Positions 1 through 7,498 of a stretch of DNA of 15,033 nucleotides are shown here, in pieces. How positions within the stretch are numbered: position 1 is the stretch's first letter; each line of letters starts with the position of its first letter. The notes beneath the pieces were generated by a model that was given only the letters and a program-made list of their open reading frames with translations, had not been told where the DNA came from and made no database searches. Where the stretch lies: the NCBI GenBank assembly GCA_037144255.1, contig JBAWXE010000069.1:1-15033 (forward strand). The letters are read 5' to 3'. The position numbers and the translations under genes are program-made. Source of the stretch: JBAWXE01 sp037144255. GTDB taxonomy: Bacteria; Bacteroidota; Bacteroidia; Chitinophagales; Chitinophagaceae.

Positions 1-496
1 GGAATTGTGGTATCTCATTCTTGGCAGAATCAGATGTAGGTACAATATACTTTTCGTTATGCTTGTGTTTCCCTATCACTTCCAGCAATCCTTCGGTAGT
101 TCCATCAGGAGAGAAGAACACTTTGCGTTTGCGGTAGAGAATGAATTTTTGCAAGTATAATGCTACGGCCTCGGTGATACAGAAATACTTCATATCCTGC
201 GATACTTTCACTTTCAATTCTTCACATATCCTGAAGAAGTGATCTACTGCATTTCTGCTGGTAAATATGATAGCGGAGTACTCGGCGATATCTACTTTCT
301 GTTTGCGAAAATCCTTACCACTCAGCCCTTCCACACGAATGAATGCGTGAAAATCTAGCTTCAGGTCATACTTCTTTGCCAGTTCAAAGTAAGGTGATTT
401 ATCCGTATCAGGACGAGGTTGGGTAATAAGGATAGAACTTACCTTATGATCCTTTTTCTCAGTGCTTTTACTTTGCGAACGAACAGCTTTAGCCAT
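1..496 (-). CDS. hemD: Uroporphyrinogen-III synthase (partial, C-terminus beyond window)
   Basis: HemD closes and rearranges the linear tetrapyrrole hydroxymethylbilane to uroporphyrinogen III, the cytosolic branch point to heme and siroheme. I translated the minus strand from ATG at 496-494 and found 165 open codons up to the window edge. After a basic, Ser/Lys-rich N-terminus of about 17 residues, the protein shows SSILITQPRPDTDKSPYF, then AIIFTSRNAVDHFF around residues 76-89, then MKYFCITEAVALYLQK around residues 102-117. This pattern matches the HemD-like proteins annotated throughout Bacteroidota. The family is usually about 250 residues, so roughly the last third is missing. It lies 59 bp downstream of the DUF4271-like gene on the same strand and is probably co-transcribed with it. 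The family call rests on recognised sequence pattern; catalytic activity is inferred, because HemD has few strictly conserved residues. Confidence 0.85.
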   Translation of the reverse strand, partial: MAKAVRSQSKSTEKKDHKVSSILITQPRPDTDKSPYFELAKKYDLKLDFHAFIRVEGLSGKDFRKQKVDIAEYSAIIFTSRNAVDHFFRICEELKVKVSQDMKYFCITEAVALYLQKFILYRKRKVFFSPDGTTEGLLEVIGKHKHNEKYIVPTSDSAKNEIPQF

Positions 497-555
497 ACGG
501 AGTTTAAACGGTTGTTTTGATCAATATTGTTATAAGAAACAGGACCCAAACATCA

Positions 556-1443
556 CTAGTAATACAACAACCCCTGCACGAATAACTTCATCAACACTGC
601 CAGTGGCAATAATTCCGAGGCGCAAAGGTACGTAAAAAAATGGAATTTACTGTACTGAAAGAAGGAACCGAACACCTTCCAAGAACGGGTATACCTGTTC
701 ACCACCAATATACCTATGGCGATAAATGACACTATAATTATTGGGCCTGTATATGCAGCATCTGCAAAGGCAAATAATATAATGAATGGTAACAATACGA
801 TCCCTATTATCTTATTGATAAGAAACATATTGAACAAATAGCTCTCTGTTATACCTTCTACTTTGAATGCCCAACCACTAAATTTTATCATCGCAAATTT
901 GGTCAGGTATATCAGCATCATGCCCAGTACCAGCATGATTATCAATAAAGACGGGGGAATACTGCCATGACGTTGGGGTACTAAGAGCCCTACTACATAA
1001 AATATATAGGCACCACCCGACATAGTAAAGAAAATATTCATGAGCAGATTGGACAGTGAGGAGCTCTCCATCTGATCCTTCAGCTGACGGCTACTGAGTG
1101 ATGGGTTCCAAAAGGCCCGCCACAAACTCTGAAAATATCTGAAATCGCTCAGACGTATCAGCCCCAGCATCAAACATAGAAAAAGTAACAAGTAAAAATC
1201 TGCTGTCTTATCATTCATCAAATGCGGATGCTCTATGGCATTGATGATACTCTGATTGGCTAATTGAGGATGCGTGGCCAGCACTGTATCCATGCTGTGC
1301 TTTGTGGCCACTTTTACTGCACTGTCAGATATAGTGGTTATTGTGTATTGTGCCAGCTGTACCTTTGCATATACTGTGTTACACAGCAGCAGCAGGATAG
1401 TACAAATAAAAGTGCGGGGCAAAAACGAACGGAACAAAGGCAT
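556..1443 (-). CDS. DUF4271-like multi-pass membrane protein
   Basis: The protein has 295 residues. Its N-terminus is a signal peptide (hydrophobic stretch to about residue 26, ending NTVYA before KVQ). A soluble segment of about 55 residues follows, then about six hydrophobic segments: DFYLLLFLCLMLGLI near 82-96, a Gly-rich one near 133-155, one near 165-187, one near 205-230, one near 233-250, and a C-terminal one near 270-292. The architecture and the position directly upstream of hemD match the Bacteroidota family annotated as DUF4271, which has no established biochemical function to my knowledge. The start at 1443 gives a complete signal peptide. Two TAnnTTTG-type elements lie just upstream on the minus strand. 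Adjacency to hemD and divergence from hemW suggest, but do not show, a link with heme or envelope biology. Confidence 0.8.
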   Translation of the reverse strand: MPLFRSFLPRTFICTILLLLCNTVYAKVQLAQYTITTISDSAVKVATKHSMDTVLATHPQLANQSIINAIEHPHLMNDKTADFYLLLFLCLMLGLIRLSDFRYFQSLWRAFWNPSLSSRQLKDQMESSSLSNLLMNIFFTMSGGAYIFYVVGLLVPQRHGSIPPSLLIIMLVLGMMLIYLTKFAMIKFSGWAFKVEGITESYLFNMFLINKIIGIVLLPFIILFAFADAAYTGPIIIVSFIAIGILVVNRYTRSWKVFGSFFQYSKFHFFTYLCASELLPLAVLMKLFVQGLLYY

Positions 1444-1457
1444 ATATAATAACTAGG

Positions 1458-1498
1458 CAAAGTTACATTTTATAAATAGCCGGCATAATCCAAATATA
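1458..1498 (-). promoter_or_regulatory. Candidate promoter elements for the DUF4271-hemD operon
   Basis: Read on the minus strand, two perfect matches to the Bacteroidota -7 consensus TAnnTTTG are present: TATATTTG (1498-1491) and TAACTTTG (1465-1458). Neither has a clear TTTG -33 element at the usual 19-21 nt distance. The first would give a leader of about 40 nt and the second almost none. Confidence 0.35.
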
Positions 1499-1522
1499 TT
1501 TTCTTTTCAGAAAAAATAACGC

Positions 1523-1554
1523 TTACATAATGCCCATCTTAGGGTGTAGCTTTG
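1523..1554 (+). promoter_or_regulatory. Candidate hemW promoter
   Basis: TAGCTTTG at 1547-1554 is a perfect match to the Bacteroidota -7 consensus TAnnTTTG, 34 bp before the hemW ATG. The -33 position holds only a weak TTAC (1523-1526, 20-nt spacer). A start site near 1561 would give a leader of about 28 nt. Confidence 0.45.
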
Positions 1555-1588
1555 CAATCTTACATCGCAGTAAAAAACATATTATATA

Positions 1589-2728
1589 ATGGCCGGCATT
1601 TACCTGCATATACCTTTTTGCAAACAAGCCTGTACATATTGCAATTTTCATTTTTCTACTTCGCTGAAGCAGAAGGACGGAGTACTGCAAGCCATGATGC
1701 AAGAGCTGATAATGCGTAAGGATTATCTGGCAGGGGCAGCTATAGAAACAGTTTACTTTGGCGGGGGCACACCTTCCCTGCTCAGTGCCGATGAGATCAA
1801 TCGCATATTCGATACTATACTGCAACATTATAATGTAACTAAGATCAAGGAATTTACCCTGGAGACCAACCCCGATGATCTGAACCCCAATTACCTGAAA
1901 TCGCTTCGCAATACTCCGGTGGAACGTTTCAGTATAGGGGTGCAGTCTTTTCACGAGGCTGACCTGTTATATATGCATCGTGCACATACAGCTCAGCAGG
2001 CCGACTATGCCATCAAGGCGGCACAAGATGCGGGCTTTGGTAATCTGACCATAGATCTGATATATGGCACACCGGGATTAACAGATGCAAACTGGAAGCA
2101 CAACCTATCTCAAATAAAAGCATTGCAGATACCACACTTCTCTGCCTATGCACTTACAGTAGAAGAAGGCACTGCCCTGCACCACTCTATCAATAAAAAG
2201 AAAACAACTCCTGTAGATGCTGAACAATCGGCACAACAGTTTGAGATATTGATGGAACAAGCCGAAGTAATGGGTTATGATCATTACGAAATATCTAATC
2301 TCTCTCTACCCGATCATTATGCAGTACACAATACTAATTACTGGCGTGGGCTACCTTACTTAGGTATTGGCCCTGCTGCACATTCATTCAATGGTACATC
2401 GCGCAGAGGCAATATTGCCAACAATGCCCTGTATACCAAAAGCATTCTGCATGAAAATAAATTACTGTTCGATGAAGAACAGCTGACACCTGTACAACAT
2501 CTGAATGAGTACATCATGACATCGCTGCGTACTATGTGGGGATGTGATATAGATAAGATTCGTACCGAATGGGCTTATGATCATGCCGAATCGGTATTAA
2601 AAGAGAGTGAATGGTTTCAGGAGAAAAAATGGCTCGTAGAAAAGGACAACAAACTCATACTTACCCATGCAGGCAAGCTCTTTGCAGATAGGATAGCAGC
2701 AGAATTATTTATAGATGCTGAGGCCTAA
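1589..2728 (+). CDS. hemW: Radical SAM heme chaperone HemW
   Basis: HemW is a radical-SAM protein that binds heme and delivers it to target hemoproteins; it was long annotated as oxygen-independent coproporphyrinogen oxidase. The protein has 379 residues, normal for the family. YLHIPFCKQACTYCNF near the N-terminus carries the CX3CX2C cluster (C11, C15, C18) with Phe at residue 20, where true HemN has a fourth Cys. That substitution is the usual HemW signature. GGGTPS at 58-63 is the SAM-binding glycine motif, ETNPDDL follows at about 92-98, and the HemW-type C-terminal domain covers roughly 290-375. The ATG at 1589 starts right at the conserved IYLHIPFC motif, so little N-terminal extension is possible. 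It diverges from the DUF4271-hemD operon. Confidence in the family is high; HemW over HemN is chosen on the missing fourth Cys. Confidence 0.93.
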   Translation: MAGIYLHIPFCKQACTYCNFHFSTSLKQKDGVLQAMMQELIMRKDYLAGAAIETVYFGGGTPSLLSADEINRIFDTILQHYNVTKIKEFTLETNPDDLNPNYLKSLRNTPVERFSIGVQSFHEADLLYMHRAHTAQQADYAIKAAQDAGFGNLTIDLIYGTPGLTDANWKHNLSQIKALQIPHFSAYALTVEEGTALHHSINKKKTTPVDAEQSAQQFEILMEQAEVMGYDHYEISNLSLPDHYAVHNTNYWRGLPYLGIGPAAHSFNGTSRRGNIANNALYTKSILHENKLLFDEEQLTPVQHLNEYIMTSLRTMWGCDIDKIRTEWAYDHAESVLKESEWFQEKKWLVEKDNKLILTHAGKLFADRIAAELFIDAEA

Positions 2729-2789
2729 GCACAGAAAAATATACTTAATTTTAGTGTAGCACATTTGTTATTCACTCTACTATATATCT

Positions 2790-3545
2790 ATGCGTATGAA
2801 AAACTTCCTTTGTAGTCTTTTTGCTATCTGCTTCTTAGGCATCCTGACTCTTAATGCACAAGACAGAAGTGAACTATCTGCACGATTATCAAAGATATCT
2901 CAGCAAATGTTTGATGAGGGCAATGAGAAGTACATCATTGTTGATGCATTGAAAGATAGGCTCATTGCATTGGATAAACAATTCTCCATTGAGTACATCC
3001 ATAACAAACTTACTATCGATCCGCGTTTAGATCTGAATGTACGTCAGGGGTCTGAGGTACCTGAAGAAACCAAAAATGAACTTACAGAAATGCAAGATCA
3101 GGCACCTATAGTGCCCATGTCTGATGAGTTGAGAGAAAAGTACATCAGTAAATTACAATTGTTCCTGCAGCAACAAGGAGAGCAGCCCAACACTATCTTT
3201 ATTATTCAAAATAAATATCGTGGTGCAGCATCTGTAACAACAATAGCAGATATTCTGAACCCTCATAGTGCATTCAGAACACTGAATGCCCACGACAGAT
3301 ATATAGCAGGCATAGAAACAGTGGCACGCAACAAAGTGATACGCCATATGCGCGAGGACCAACTGATAGCTGCCGACCAAAAAGAATTCATGGTGTCCTA
3401 TAGCAATACCGCCATTGTGGTGGATCACAAAGAACTAAAAGGGGAAATGGAATTAAAATATAAACACTTTCTGACTGAAATGGGGGTAGATCTGAGCTAT
3501 GACACCTTTACAGGTAACTGGAAAATACCTGCCTTTAAACAGTAA
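2790..3545 (+). CDS. Unrecognised secreted protein with signal peptide
   Basis: The protein has 251 residues and I do not recognise the family. The N-terminus MRMKNFLCSLFAICFLGILT is a signal peptide with likely signal peptidase I cleavage after LNA (around residue 23, before QDRSELSARL). No lipobox is placed convincingly. The mature part is hydrophilic, with long helical stretches (about 25-60 and 115-140), a Pro/Glu-rich linker near 86-113, and a C-terminal segment ending in NWKIPAF. No further membrane segment or cysteine motif is visible. It probably acts in the periplasm or on the outer envelope. Translation may start at 2790 or at a second in-frame ATG at 2796 that gives MKNFL. It lies 61 bp after hemW, so co-transcription is possible, although TAATTTTA at 2746-2753 is a near-match -7 element. 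Confidence 0.7.
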   Translation: MRMKNFLCSLFAICFLGILTLNAQDRSELSARLSKISQQMFDEGNEKYIIVDALKDRLIALDKQFSIEYIHNKLTIDPRLDLNVRQGSEVPEETKNELTEMQDQAPIVPMSDELREKYISKLQLFLQQQGEQPNTIFIIQNKYRGAASVTTIADILNPHSAFRTLNAHDRYIAGIETVARNKVIRHMREDQLIAADQKEFMVSYSNTAIVVDHKELKGEMELKYKHFLTEMGVDLSYDTFTGNWKIPAFKQ

Positions 3546-3687
3546 ATATTCATCATACAGTATTCCCCTTAGTATATATATACCTCATTAAGTAACAGTT
3601 TTATGTAATCTGTGGCTTTTCTTTGGGGTAATCACTATTTTAGCCCTCCGGATCATCCCGTTGTATCTTATACAAAAACTTAATCAG

Positions 3688-4434
3688 ATGAACTTACTTC
3701 AAAATAAAGTAGCCCTTGTTACCGGTGCCAGCCGTGGTATAGGCGAAGCAATAGCTATCAAATTTGCAGAGAATGGTGCTCATGTAGCATTTACTTACCT
3801 CTCCTCAGAAGAACGTGCCAAAGCACTGGAAGATAAACTGAAAACTTTTGGTGTAAATGCCAAAGCCTACAAATCAGACGCCGGCGACTATGCTGCCTCT
3901 GAAACACTGGCCGCCGAAGTATTGAAAGATTTTGGCACTATAGATATATGTGTGAACAATGCAGGCATATCTAAAGACAACCTGCTGCTGCGCATGACAC
4001 CCGACCAATGGGACGATGTGATACAAGCCAATCTGAAATCTGTATACAACCTTACCCGTCAGGTAATAAAGCCTATGATGAAAGCACGCTCAGGCAGCAT
4101 CATCAATCTAAGCTCTATAGTAGGTATGAAAGGTAATGCAGGCCAAAGCAGCTATGCAGCCTCTAAAGCAGGTATCATAGGATTTACAAAGTCGATAGCA
4201 CAAGAGATAGGCAGCCGCAACATACGTGTGAATGCCATAGCACCGGGATTTATAGAAACAGATATGACCCACTACCTGAAAGATGGTGGTGCAGAAAAAT
4301 GGTTTGAGAAAATACCACTGAACCGCTTTGGTAAGCCGGAAGAGATAGCCAATGTGGCACTTTTTCTGGCATCAGACCTAAGTAGTTATATATCAGGACA
4401 GGTGATCAGTGCATGTGGTGGCATGAATACATAG
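3688..4434 (+). CDS. fabG: 3-oxoacyl-[acyl-carrier-protein] reductase FabG
   Basis: FabG is the NADPH-dependent reductase that converts 3-oxoacyl-ACP to 3-hydroxyacyl-ACP in type II fatty-acid synthesis in the cytosol. The sequence is a classical short-chain dehydrogenase: TGASRGIG at 12-19 binds the dinucleotide, NNAG is at 90-93, and the catalytic triad is Ser143 (in NLSSIVG), Tyr156 and Lys160 (YAASK). PGFIETDMT lies further on, and the C-terminus ends SGQVISACGGMNT. Length is 248 residues, typical of FabG. I chose ATG 3688 because the upstream in-frame TTG at 3661 would add nine residues lying outside the conserved Rossmann start. No clear promoter was found in the 142 bp upstream. fabH follows after 81 bp on the same strand. 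Another SDR substrate cannot be excluded, but sequence and neighbour favour FabG. Confidence 0.9.
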   Translation: MNLLQNKVALVTGASRGIGEAIAIKFAENGAHVAFTYLSSEERAKALEDKLKTFGVNAKAYKSDAGDYAASETLAAEVLKDFGTIDICVNNAGISKDNLLLRMTPDQWDDVIQANLKSVYNLTRQVIKPMMKARSGSIINLSSIVGMKGNAGQSSYAASKAGIIGFTKSIAQEIGSRNIRVNAIAPGFIETDMTHYLKDGGAEKWFEKIPLNRFGKPEEIANVALFLASDLSSYISGQVISACGGMNT

Positions 4435-4485
4435 TACTAATACTGCTATACAGCTTATTTAACATCACTCAAGCATTGAAAATCT

Positions 4486-4493
4486 TAAATTTG
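4486..4493 (+). promoter_or_regulatory. Candidate -7 element for fabH
   Basis: TAAATTTG matches TAnnTTTG perfectly, 22 bp before the fabH ATG. The only -33 candidate (TTTA at 4458-4461) is 24 nt away, longer than usual. fabH may have its own promoter besides read-through from fabG. Confidence 0.35.
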
Positions 4494-4515
4494 ATTCGTT
4501 TTTAAAATTATTATA

Positions 4516-5514
4516 ATGCAAAAAATACACGCTGCAATAACAGCAGTTGGCGGATATGTACCAGATTATGTGTTGACGAATGCCGAACTGGAGACCATGG
4601 TAGATACTACTGATGCCTGGATACAATCGCGCACAGGTATTCTGGAACGTCGCATATTGAAAGGTGAAGGCAAAGGCACATCTGACATGGGTGCAGAAGC
4701 AGTAAAGAACCTGCTGGCCAAACGTGGTATAGACCCATTGGAAATAGAACTGGTGATATGTGCTACTACTACCCCCGACATGTTGTTCCCTGCAACATCT
4801 AATGTGATATGTGATAAAGTGGGAATGAAGAATGCTTTTGGATATGATGTGAATGCCGCCTGTAGCGGCTTTTTGTTTGCACTTACTACAGCAGCTCAAT
4901 TCATAGAAACAGGCCGACATAAAAAAGTAATAGTAGTAGGCGGAGACAAAATGAGTTCTATAATGAACTATGAGGACCGTGCTACTTGTATCATATTTGG
5001 CGATGGTGCCGGTGCTGTATTACTGGAACCTAATACAGAAGGTAATGGCATACTGGATTCTATACTACGTGCCGATGGTAGTGGCCGTGTGCATCTGCAT
5101 CAAAAAGCAGGAGGATCAGTAAAGCCGGCCAGCATAGAGACCGTAATGAACAAAGAACATTATGTGTATCAGGAAGGACAAACAGTATTCAAATTTGCAG
5201 TGAAGAATATGGCTGATGTAAGTGCAGAGATATTGGAACGAAATGGCATGACAGGCGAAGATGTACAATGGCTGGTACCACATCAGGCAAATATGCGCAT
5301 CATATCTGCAACAGCAGATCGTATGGGATTACCGGCAGAGAAAGTAATGATCAACATACAAAAGTTTGGCAATACCACTAATGGTACATTACCACTATGC
5401 CTCTGGGAATGGGAAAGCAGACTGCATAAAGGCGACAATATAGTATTGGCTGCTTTTGGTGGTGGTTTTACCTGGGGCGCTACCTATATTAAGTGGGCAT
5501 ACGATACCAAGTAA
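4516..5514 (+). CDS. fabH: 3-oxoacyl-ACP synthase III (KAS III)
   Basis: FabH condenses a short acyl-CoA primer with malonyl-ACP to start type II fatty-acid synthesis. In bacteria with branched-chain lipids it helps set the primer type. The 332-residue protein carries the thiolase-fold catalytic triad: Cys116 in AACSGF, His256 in VPHQANMRI and Asn286 in GNTTNGTLPL. The N-terminal TDAWIQSRTGILERR and the C-terminal FGGGFTWGA also fit KAS III. It is slightly longer than the roughly 317-residue E. coli enzyme, which is common in Bacteroidota. The ATG at 4516 sits before AAITAVGGYVPD, the normal first strand. It follows fabG and ends before a strong palindrome. Bacteroidota often carry several fabH paralogues, so this may not be the only one. 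Confidence 0.92.
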   Translation: MQKIHAAITAVGGYVPDYVLTNAELETMVDTTDAWIQSRTGILERRILKGEGKGTSDMGAEAVKNLLAKRGIDPLEIELVICATTTPDMLFPATSNVICDKVGMKNAFGYDVNAACSGFLFALTTAAQFIETGRHKKVIVVGGDKMSSIMNYEDRATCIIFGDGAGAVLLEPNTEGNGILDSILRADGSGRVHLHQKAGGSVKPASIETVMNKEHYVYQEGQTVFKFAVKNMADVSAEILERNGMTGEDVQWLVPHQANMRIISATADRMGLPAEKVMINIQKFGNTTNGTLPLCLWEWESRLHKGDNIVLAAFGGGFTWGATYIKWAYDTK

Positions 5515-5538
5515 TTTTCAAATTTATTTTACATACTA

Positions 5539-5568
5539 AAACAGGCGAAGCATATGCTTCGCCTGTTT
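5539..5568. terminator. Bidirectional terminator between fabH and rlmN
   Basis: A perfect 30-bp palindrome is centred at 5553/5554. Its arms contain ACAGGCGAAGC and GCTTCGCCTGT, so RNA from either strand can fold a GC-containing hairpin. It lies between the convergent stops of fabH (5514) and rlmN (5596). The downstream plus side reads TTTGTATTTAT, a moderate U-tract. Confidence 0.8.
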
Positions 5569-5595
5569 GTATTTATAAATGTATCGTAAAATGAA

Positions 5596-6651
5596 TTATG
5601 CTTTCTGAGCCAGATCAGGGTGGTTTACATTGGCCAGCTGACCGCAGGCTGCATCTATATCTTTACCACGGCTATTACGTAAACGTACATTCACGCGTTT
5701 AGATTCCAGATGGTGCATAAATGCCTCTGTGGTTATATCATCGGGTTTGGCAAAACGTGCATTCTCAATAGGATTGTACTCAATGATATTTACCAGATCG
5801 GCAGGTACCTGACGATATAGTTTTATCAGATCATCGGCATCCTCTAATGTATCATTGAAACCACGGAAGAGTATATACTCGAAAGTGATCTCGTTGCCTG
5901 TCATCTTATAGAAATAGTTCAGCGCATCTACCAGTTCGGCCAGATTGTTGGTCTCGTTGATAGGCATGATCTCATTACGTTTTCTATCAGTAGCGGCATG
6001 CAGAGACAAGGCGAGTTTGAAACGCACCATATCATCGCCCAGCTGACGGATCATCTTGGCCACACCGGCAGTAGATACTGTAACACGACGCGGGCTCATA
6101 CCCAATCCATCGGGAGAAGCTATCATCTCTATAGCCTTCAGTACATTCTTATAGTTGAGCAATGGTTCGCCCATACCCATAAAAACGATATTGGTCAAAT
6201 TCTTACCATGAAATTTATTAGACTGTTCGTTCAGCAACACTACCTGATCTACTATCTCGTCAAAATCGAGATTGCGCTTACGCTCCATAAAACCTGTAGC
6301 ACAAAACTTGCAAGACAGGCTGCAACCTACCTGAGATGATACACAGGCGGTCATACGTTTTTCGGTAGGGATCAAAACACCCTCAATAAAATTCTTATCG
6401 TGCAGTTGCAGGCGGCTTTTGATAGTACCATCGCTGCTATACTGACTATGATGAACGCTAACTTTAGGTATAAAATACTCCTCAGACAAACGGGCACGTA
6501 AAGCCTTGGACAGATTGGTCATATTTTCAATACTGTCAACCGACTTACCCCAGATCCACTCATATATCTGTTTTGCACGAAATTTAGGCTCTCCTAACTC
6601 CTGCATCAATGCTTCCAGCTCCTCCTGAGAGCTGTTCCTCAAATTTTCCAT
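5596..6651 (-). CDS. rlmN: Dual-specificity RNA methyltransferase RlmN
   Basis: RlmN is a radical-SAM enzyme that makes 2-methyladenosine at A2503 of 23S rRNA and A37 of some tRNAs, tuning decoding and peptidyl-transferase behaviour. The protein has 351 residues, normal length. The cluster motif CX3CX2C is C110, C114 and C117 (GCSLSCKFCATGF). The two mechanistic cysteines are present: C103, seven residues before the cluster and equivalent to E. coli C118, and C336 in DAACGQLA near the C-terminus, equivalent to the methyl-carrying C355. FMGMGEPL and LALSLHAATD are the other family motifs. Having both catalytic cysteines plus the A2503-type context argues for RlmN; Cfr (A2503 C8) is less likely in this housekeeping setting. 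The -7 element lies only 4 bp upstream of the ATG, so the mRNA may be nearly leaderless. Confidence 0.95.
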   Translation of the reverse strand: MENLRNSSQEELEALMQELGEPKFRAKQIYEWIWGKSVDSIENMTNLSKALRARLSEEYFIPKVSVHHSQYSSDGTIKSRLQLHDKNFIEGVLIPTEKRMTACVSSQVGCSLSCKFCATGFMERKRNLDFDEIVDQVVLLNEQSNKFHGKNLTNIVFMGMGEPLLNYKNVLKAIEMIASPDGLGMSPRRVTVSTAGVAKMIRQLGDDMVRFKLALSLHAATDRKRNEIMPINETNNLAELVDALNYFYKMTGNEITFEYILFRGFNDTLEDADDLIKLYRQVPADLVNIIEYNPIENARFAKPDDITTEAFMHHLESKRVNVRLRNSRGKDIDAACGQLANVNHPDLAQKA

Positions 6652-6655
6652 GGCG

Positions 6656-6689
6656 CAAAGGTAAGCTACCGACGCGTACTTATAAGAAA
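6656..6689 (-). promoter_or_regulatory. Candidate rlmN promoter
   Basis: On the minus strand TACCTTTG (6663-6656) matches the -7 consensus TAnnTTTG perfectly and sits 4 bp from the ATG at 6651. Upstream, TTTC (6689-6686) is a near -33 element with a 22-nt spacer. Transcription would start at or next to the start codon. Confidence 0.45.
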
Positions 6690-6717
6690 AAAATCAGGTT
6701 TAACAGGTATTTAGGCT

Positions 6718-7059
6718 TTACCAAGCAGTCCAATCGTCCTTAGCCAGCTTCTTTTTAGGAGCTTCATTATCGGCCATTCGCTCCATTTCAGCTGCTTGGC
6801 GTTGTAAATCATCGAATGTAAGCTTCAATACCTGAGCATCAGGTTCTGTTTCGGTTGCCTGCATCTCAGGTATTTCTGTTTCGTCTATCAGTATCTGTTC
6901 CTTACGCAGTTCTTTGATACAGCGTAGCAGACGGGACATGATACTTACTTCCTGAGTAGTAGGATAACGTTCGCCTTGTGGGCGTAATGAAATGGTGTAG
7001 TTGAGGTCTTGCAATTGAGCATAGTGCTGACCTATAAGTACAAGGGCAATGTTGGGCAT
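6718..7059 (-). CDS. Small unrecognised protein
   Basis: The protein has 113 residues and I do not recognise the family. No signal peptide, membrane segment or cysteine motif is visible. The first half (ALVLIGQHYAQLQDLNYTIS, then EVSIMSRLLRCIKELRKEQ) looks like a short alpha/beta fold with an amphipathic helix. The centre is acidic and probably disordered (near 60-77). A helical stretch LTFDDLQRQAAEMERM follows, then a basic KKKLAK and an aromatic DDWTAW end. It is likely cytoplasmic. Support for being real is a good promoter (7209-7177) and host-like codon use with no overlapping alternative. The gap to rlmN is 66 bp and contains rlmN's own promoter, so it may be transcribed separately or read through. 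Confidence 0.65.
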   Translation of the reverse strand: MPNIALVLIGQHYAQLQDLNYTISLRPQGERYPTTQEVSIMSRLLRCIKELRKEQILIDETEIPEMQATETEPDAQVLKLTFDDLQRQAAEMERMADNEAPKKKLAKDDWTAW

Positions 7060-7176
7060 GGTAGGTAGTGATTTATATATAGATAATAAAAAAAGTGTGT
7101 AAACAAAAGAGAGAGGCGCATGAATTCGTTTTCATAGTATAGTGTTTGTTGAAGTACAAAGGTTTGTAATACGGCA

Positions 7177-7209
7177 CAAATATACGATGCCGAAGTAGGT
7201 GTTTCCAAA
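7177..7209 (-). promoter_or_regulatory. Promoter for the small gene at 6718-7059
   Basis: On the minus strand TTTG (7209-7206), a 21-nt spacer and TATATTTG (7184-7177) match the Bacteroidota housekeeping consensus TTTG-N19-21-TAnnTTTG exactly. The start site would be near 7170, giving a leader of about 110 nt. It is the best promoter match found in the window. Confidence 0.6.
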
Positions 7210-7223
7210 TCAAAAAAAGATGG

Positions 7224-7260
7224 TACTACACAAAACTGTAGTAAGACACTACACTTTTTT
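7224..7260. terminator. Compact three-segment hairpin array with flanking T-runs
   Basis: TACTACA (7224-7230) pairs with TGTAGTA (7237-7243). The overlapping TGTAGT (7237-7242) pairs equally with ACTACA (7248-7253). The second hairpin is followed on the plus strand by TTTTTT (7255-7260). The first is followed on the minus strand by seven T (7218-7212). Each alternative stem thus faces a T-run on one strand, which resembles a bidirectional terminator or attenuator. Stems are short (6-7 bp), so function is uncertain. Confidence 0.4.
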
Positions 7261-7434
7261 GCGGTAAGTTACCCACAGAAAAACAGATAGCATACGGAAA
7301 ACCAGGGTGTTGTAGAATTATATATTTCTGATACCAAAAATTTTGTCCCTTGCGGTTTTACCATTGTAAATGGTAGGTATTGTTAGGGGAAAGTATCTAT
7401 GAAAGTTCCTACTATCGAGTAAATATTATAATAG

Positions 7435-7468
7435 TTTATAAAAAGATTGTAAATTAGTTGTATATTTT
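7435..7468 (+). promoter_or_regulatory. Candidate promoter for the propeller lipoprotein
   Basis: TTTA (7435-7438), a 22-nt spacer and TATATTTT (7461-7468) match TTTG-N-TAnnTTTG with one mismatch in each element. A start near 7475 would leave a leader of about 24 nt before ATG 7499. Confidence 0.35.
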
Positions 7469-7498
7469 TTATGCATTAATTCGTTAACTCTAATTGTT

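Larger units (their letters stand above)
7060..7498. other. Gene-free divergent intergenic region (439 bp)
   Basis: I see no coding sequence in this stretch. It holds a minus-strand promoter for the small gene on its left, a three-segment hairpin array at 7224-7260, a 7-bp-stem hairpin with a GTA loop at 7359-7375 (TACCATT/AATGGTA), and a weaker plus-strand promoter for the lipoprotein on its right. The rest is AT-rich and unexplained. Confidence 0.6.

Noticed and set aside
1523..1954. Minus-strand open frame overlapping the start of hemW.
   Set aside because: Antisense shadow of a gene with clear radical-SAM motifs; its product has no recognisable features.
3601..3645. TTTG (3622-3625) with TATTTTAG (3636-3643) as a fabG promoter.
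   Set aside because: The spacer is only 10 nt and the second element does not fit TAnnTTTG.
3661..3687. Upstream TTG start for fabG adding nine residues (MYLIQKLNQ).
   Set aside because: FabG proteins normally begin a few residues before the first Rossmann strand, and ATG 3688 gives the typical 248 residues.
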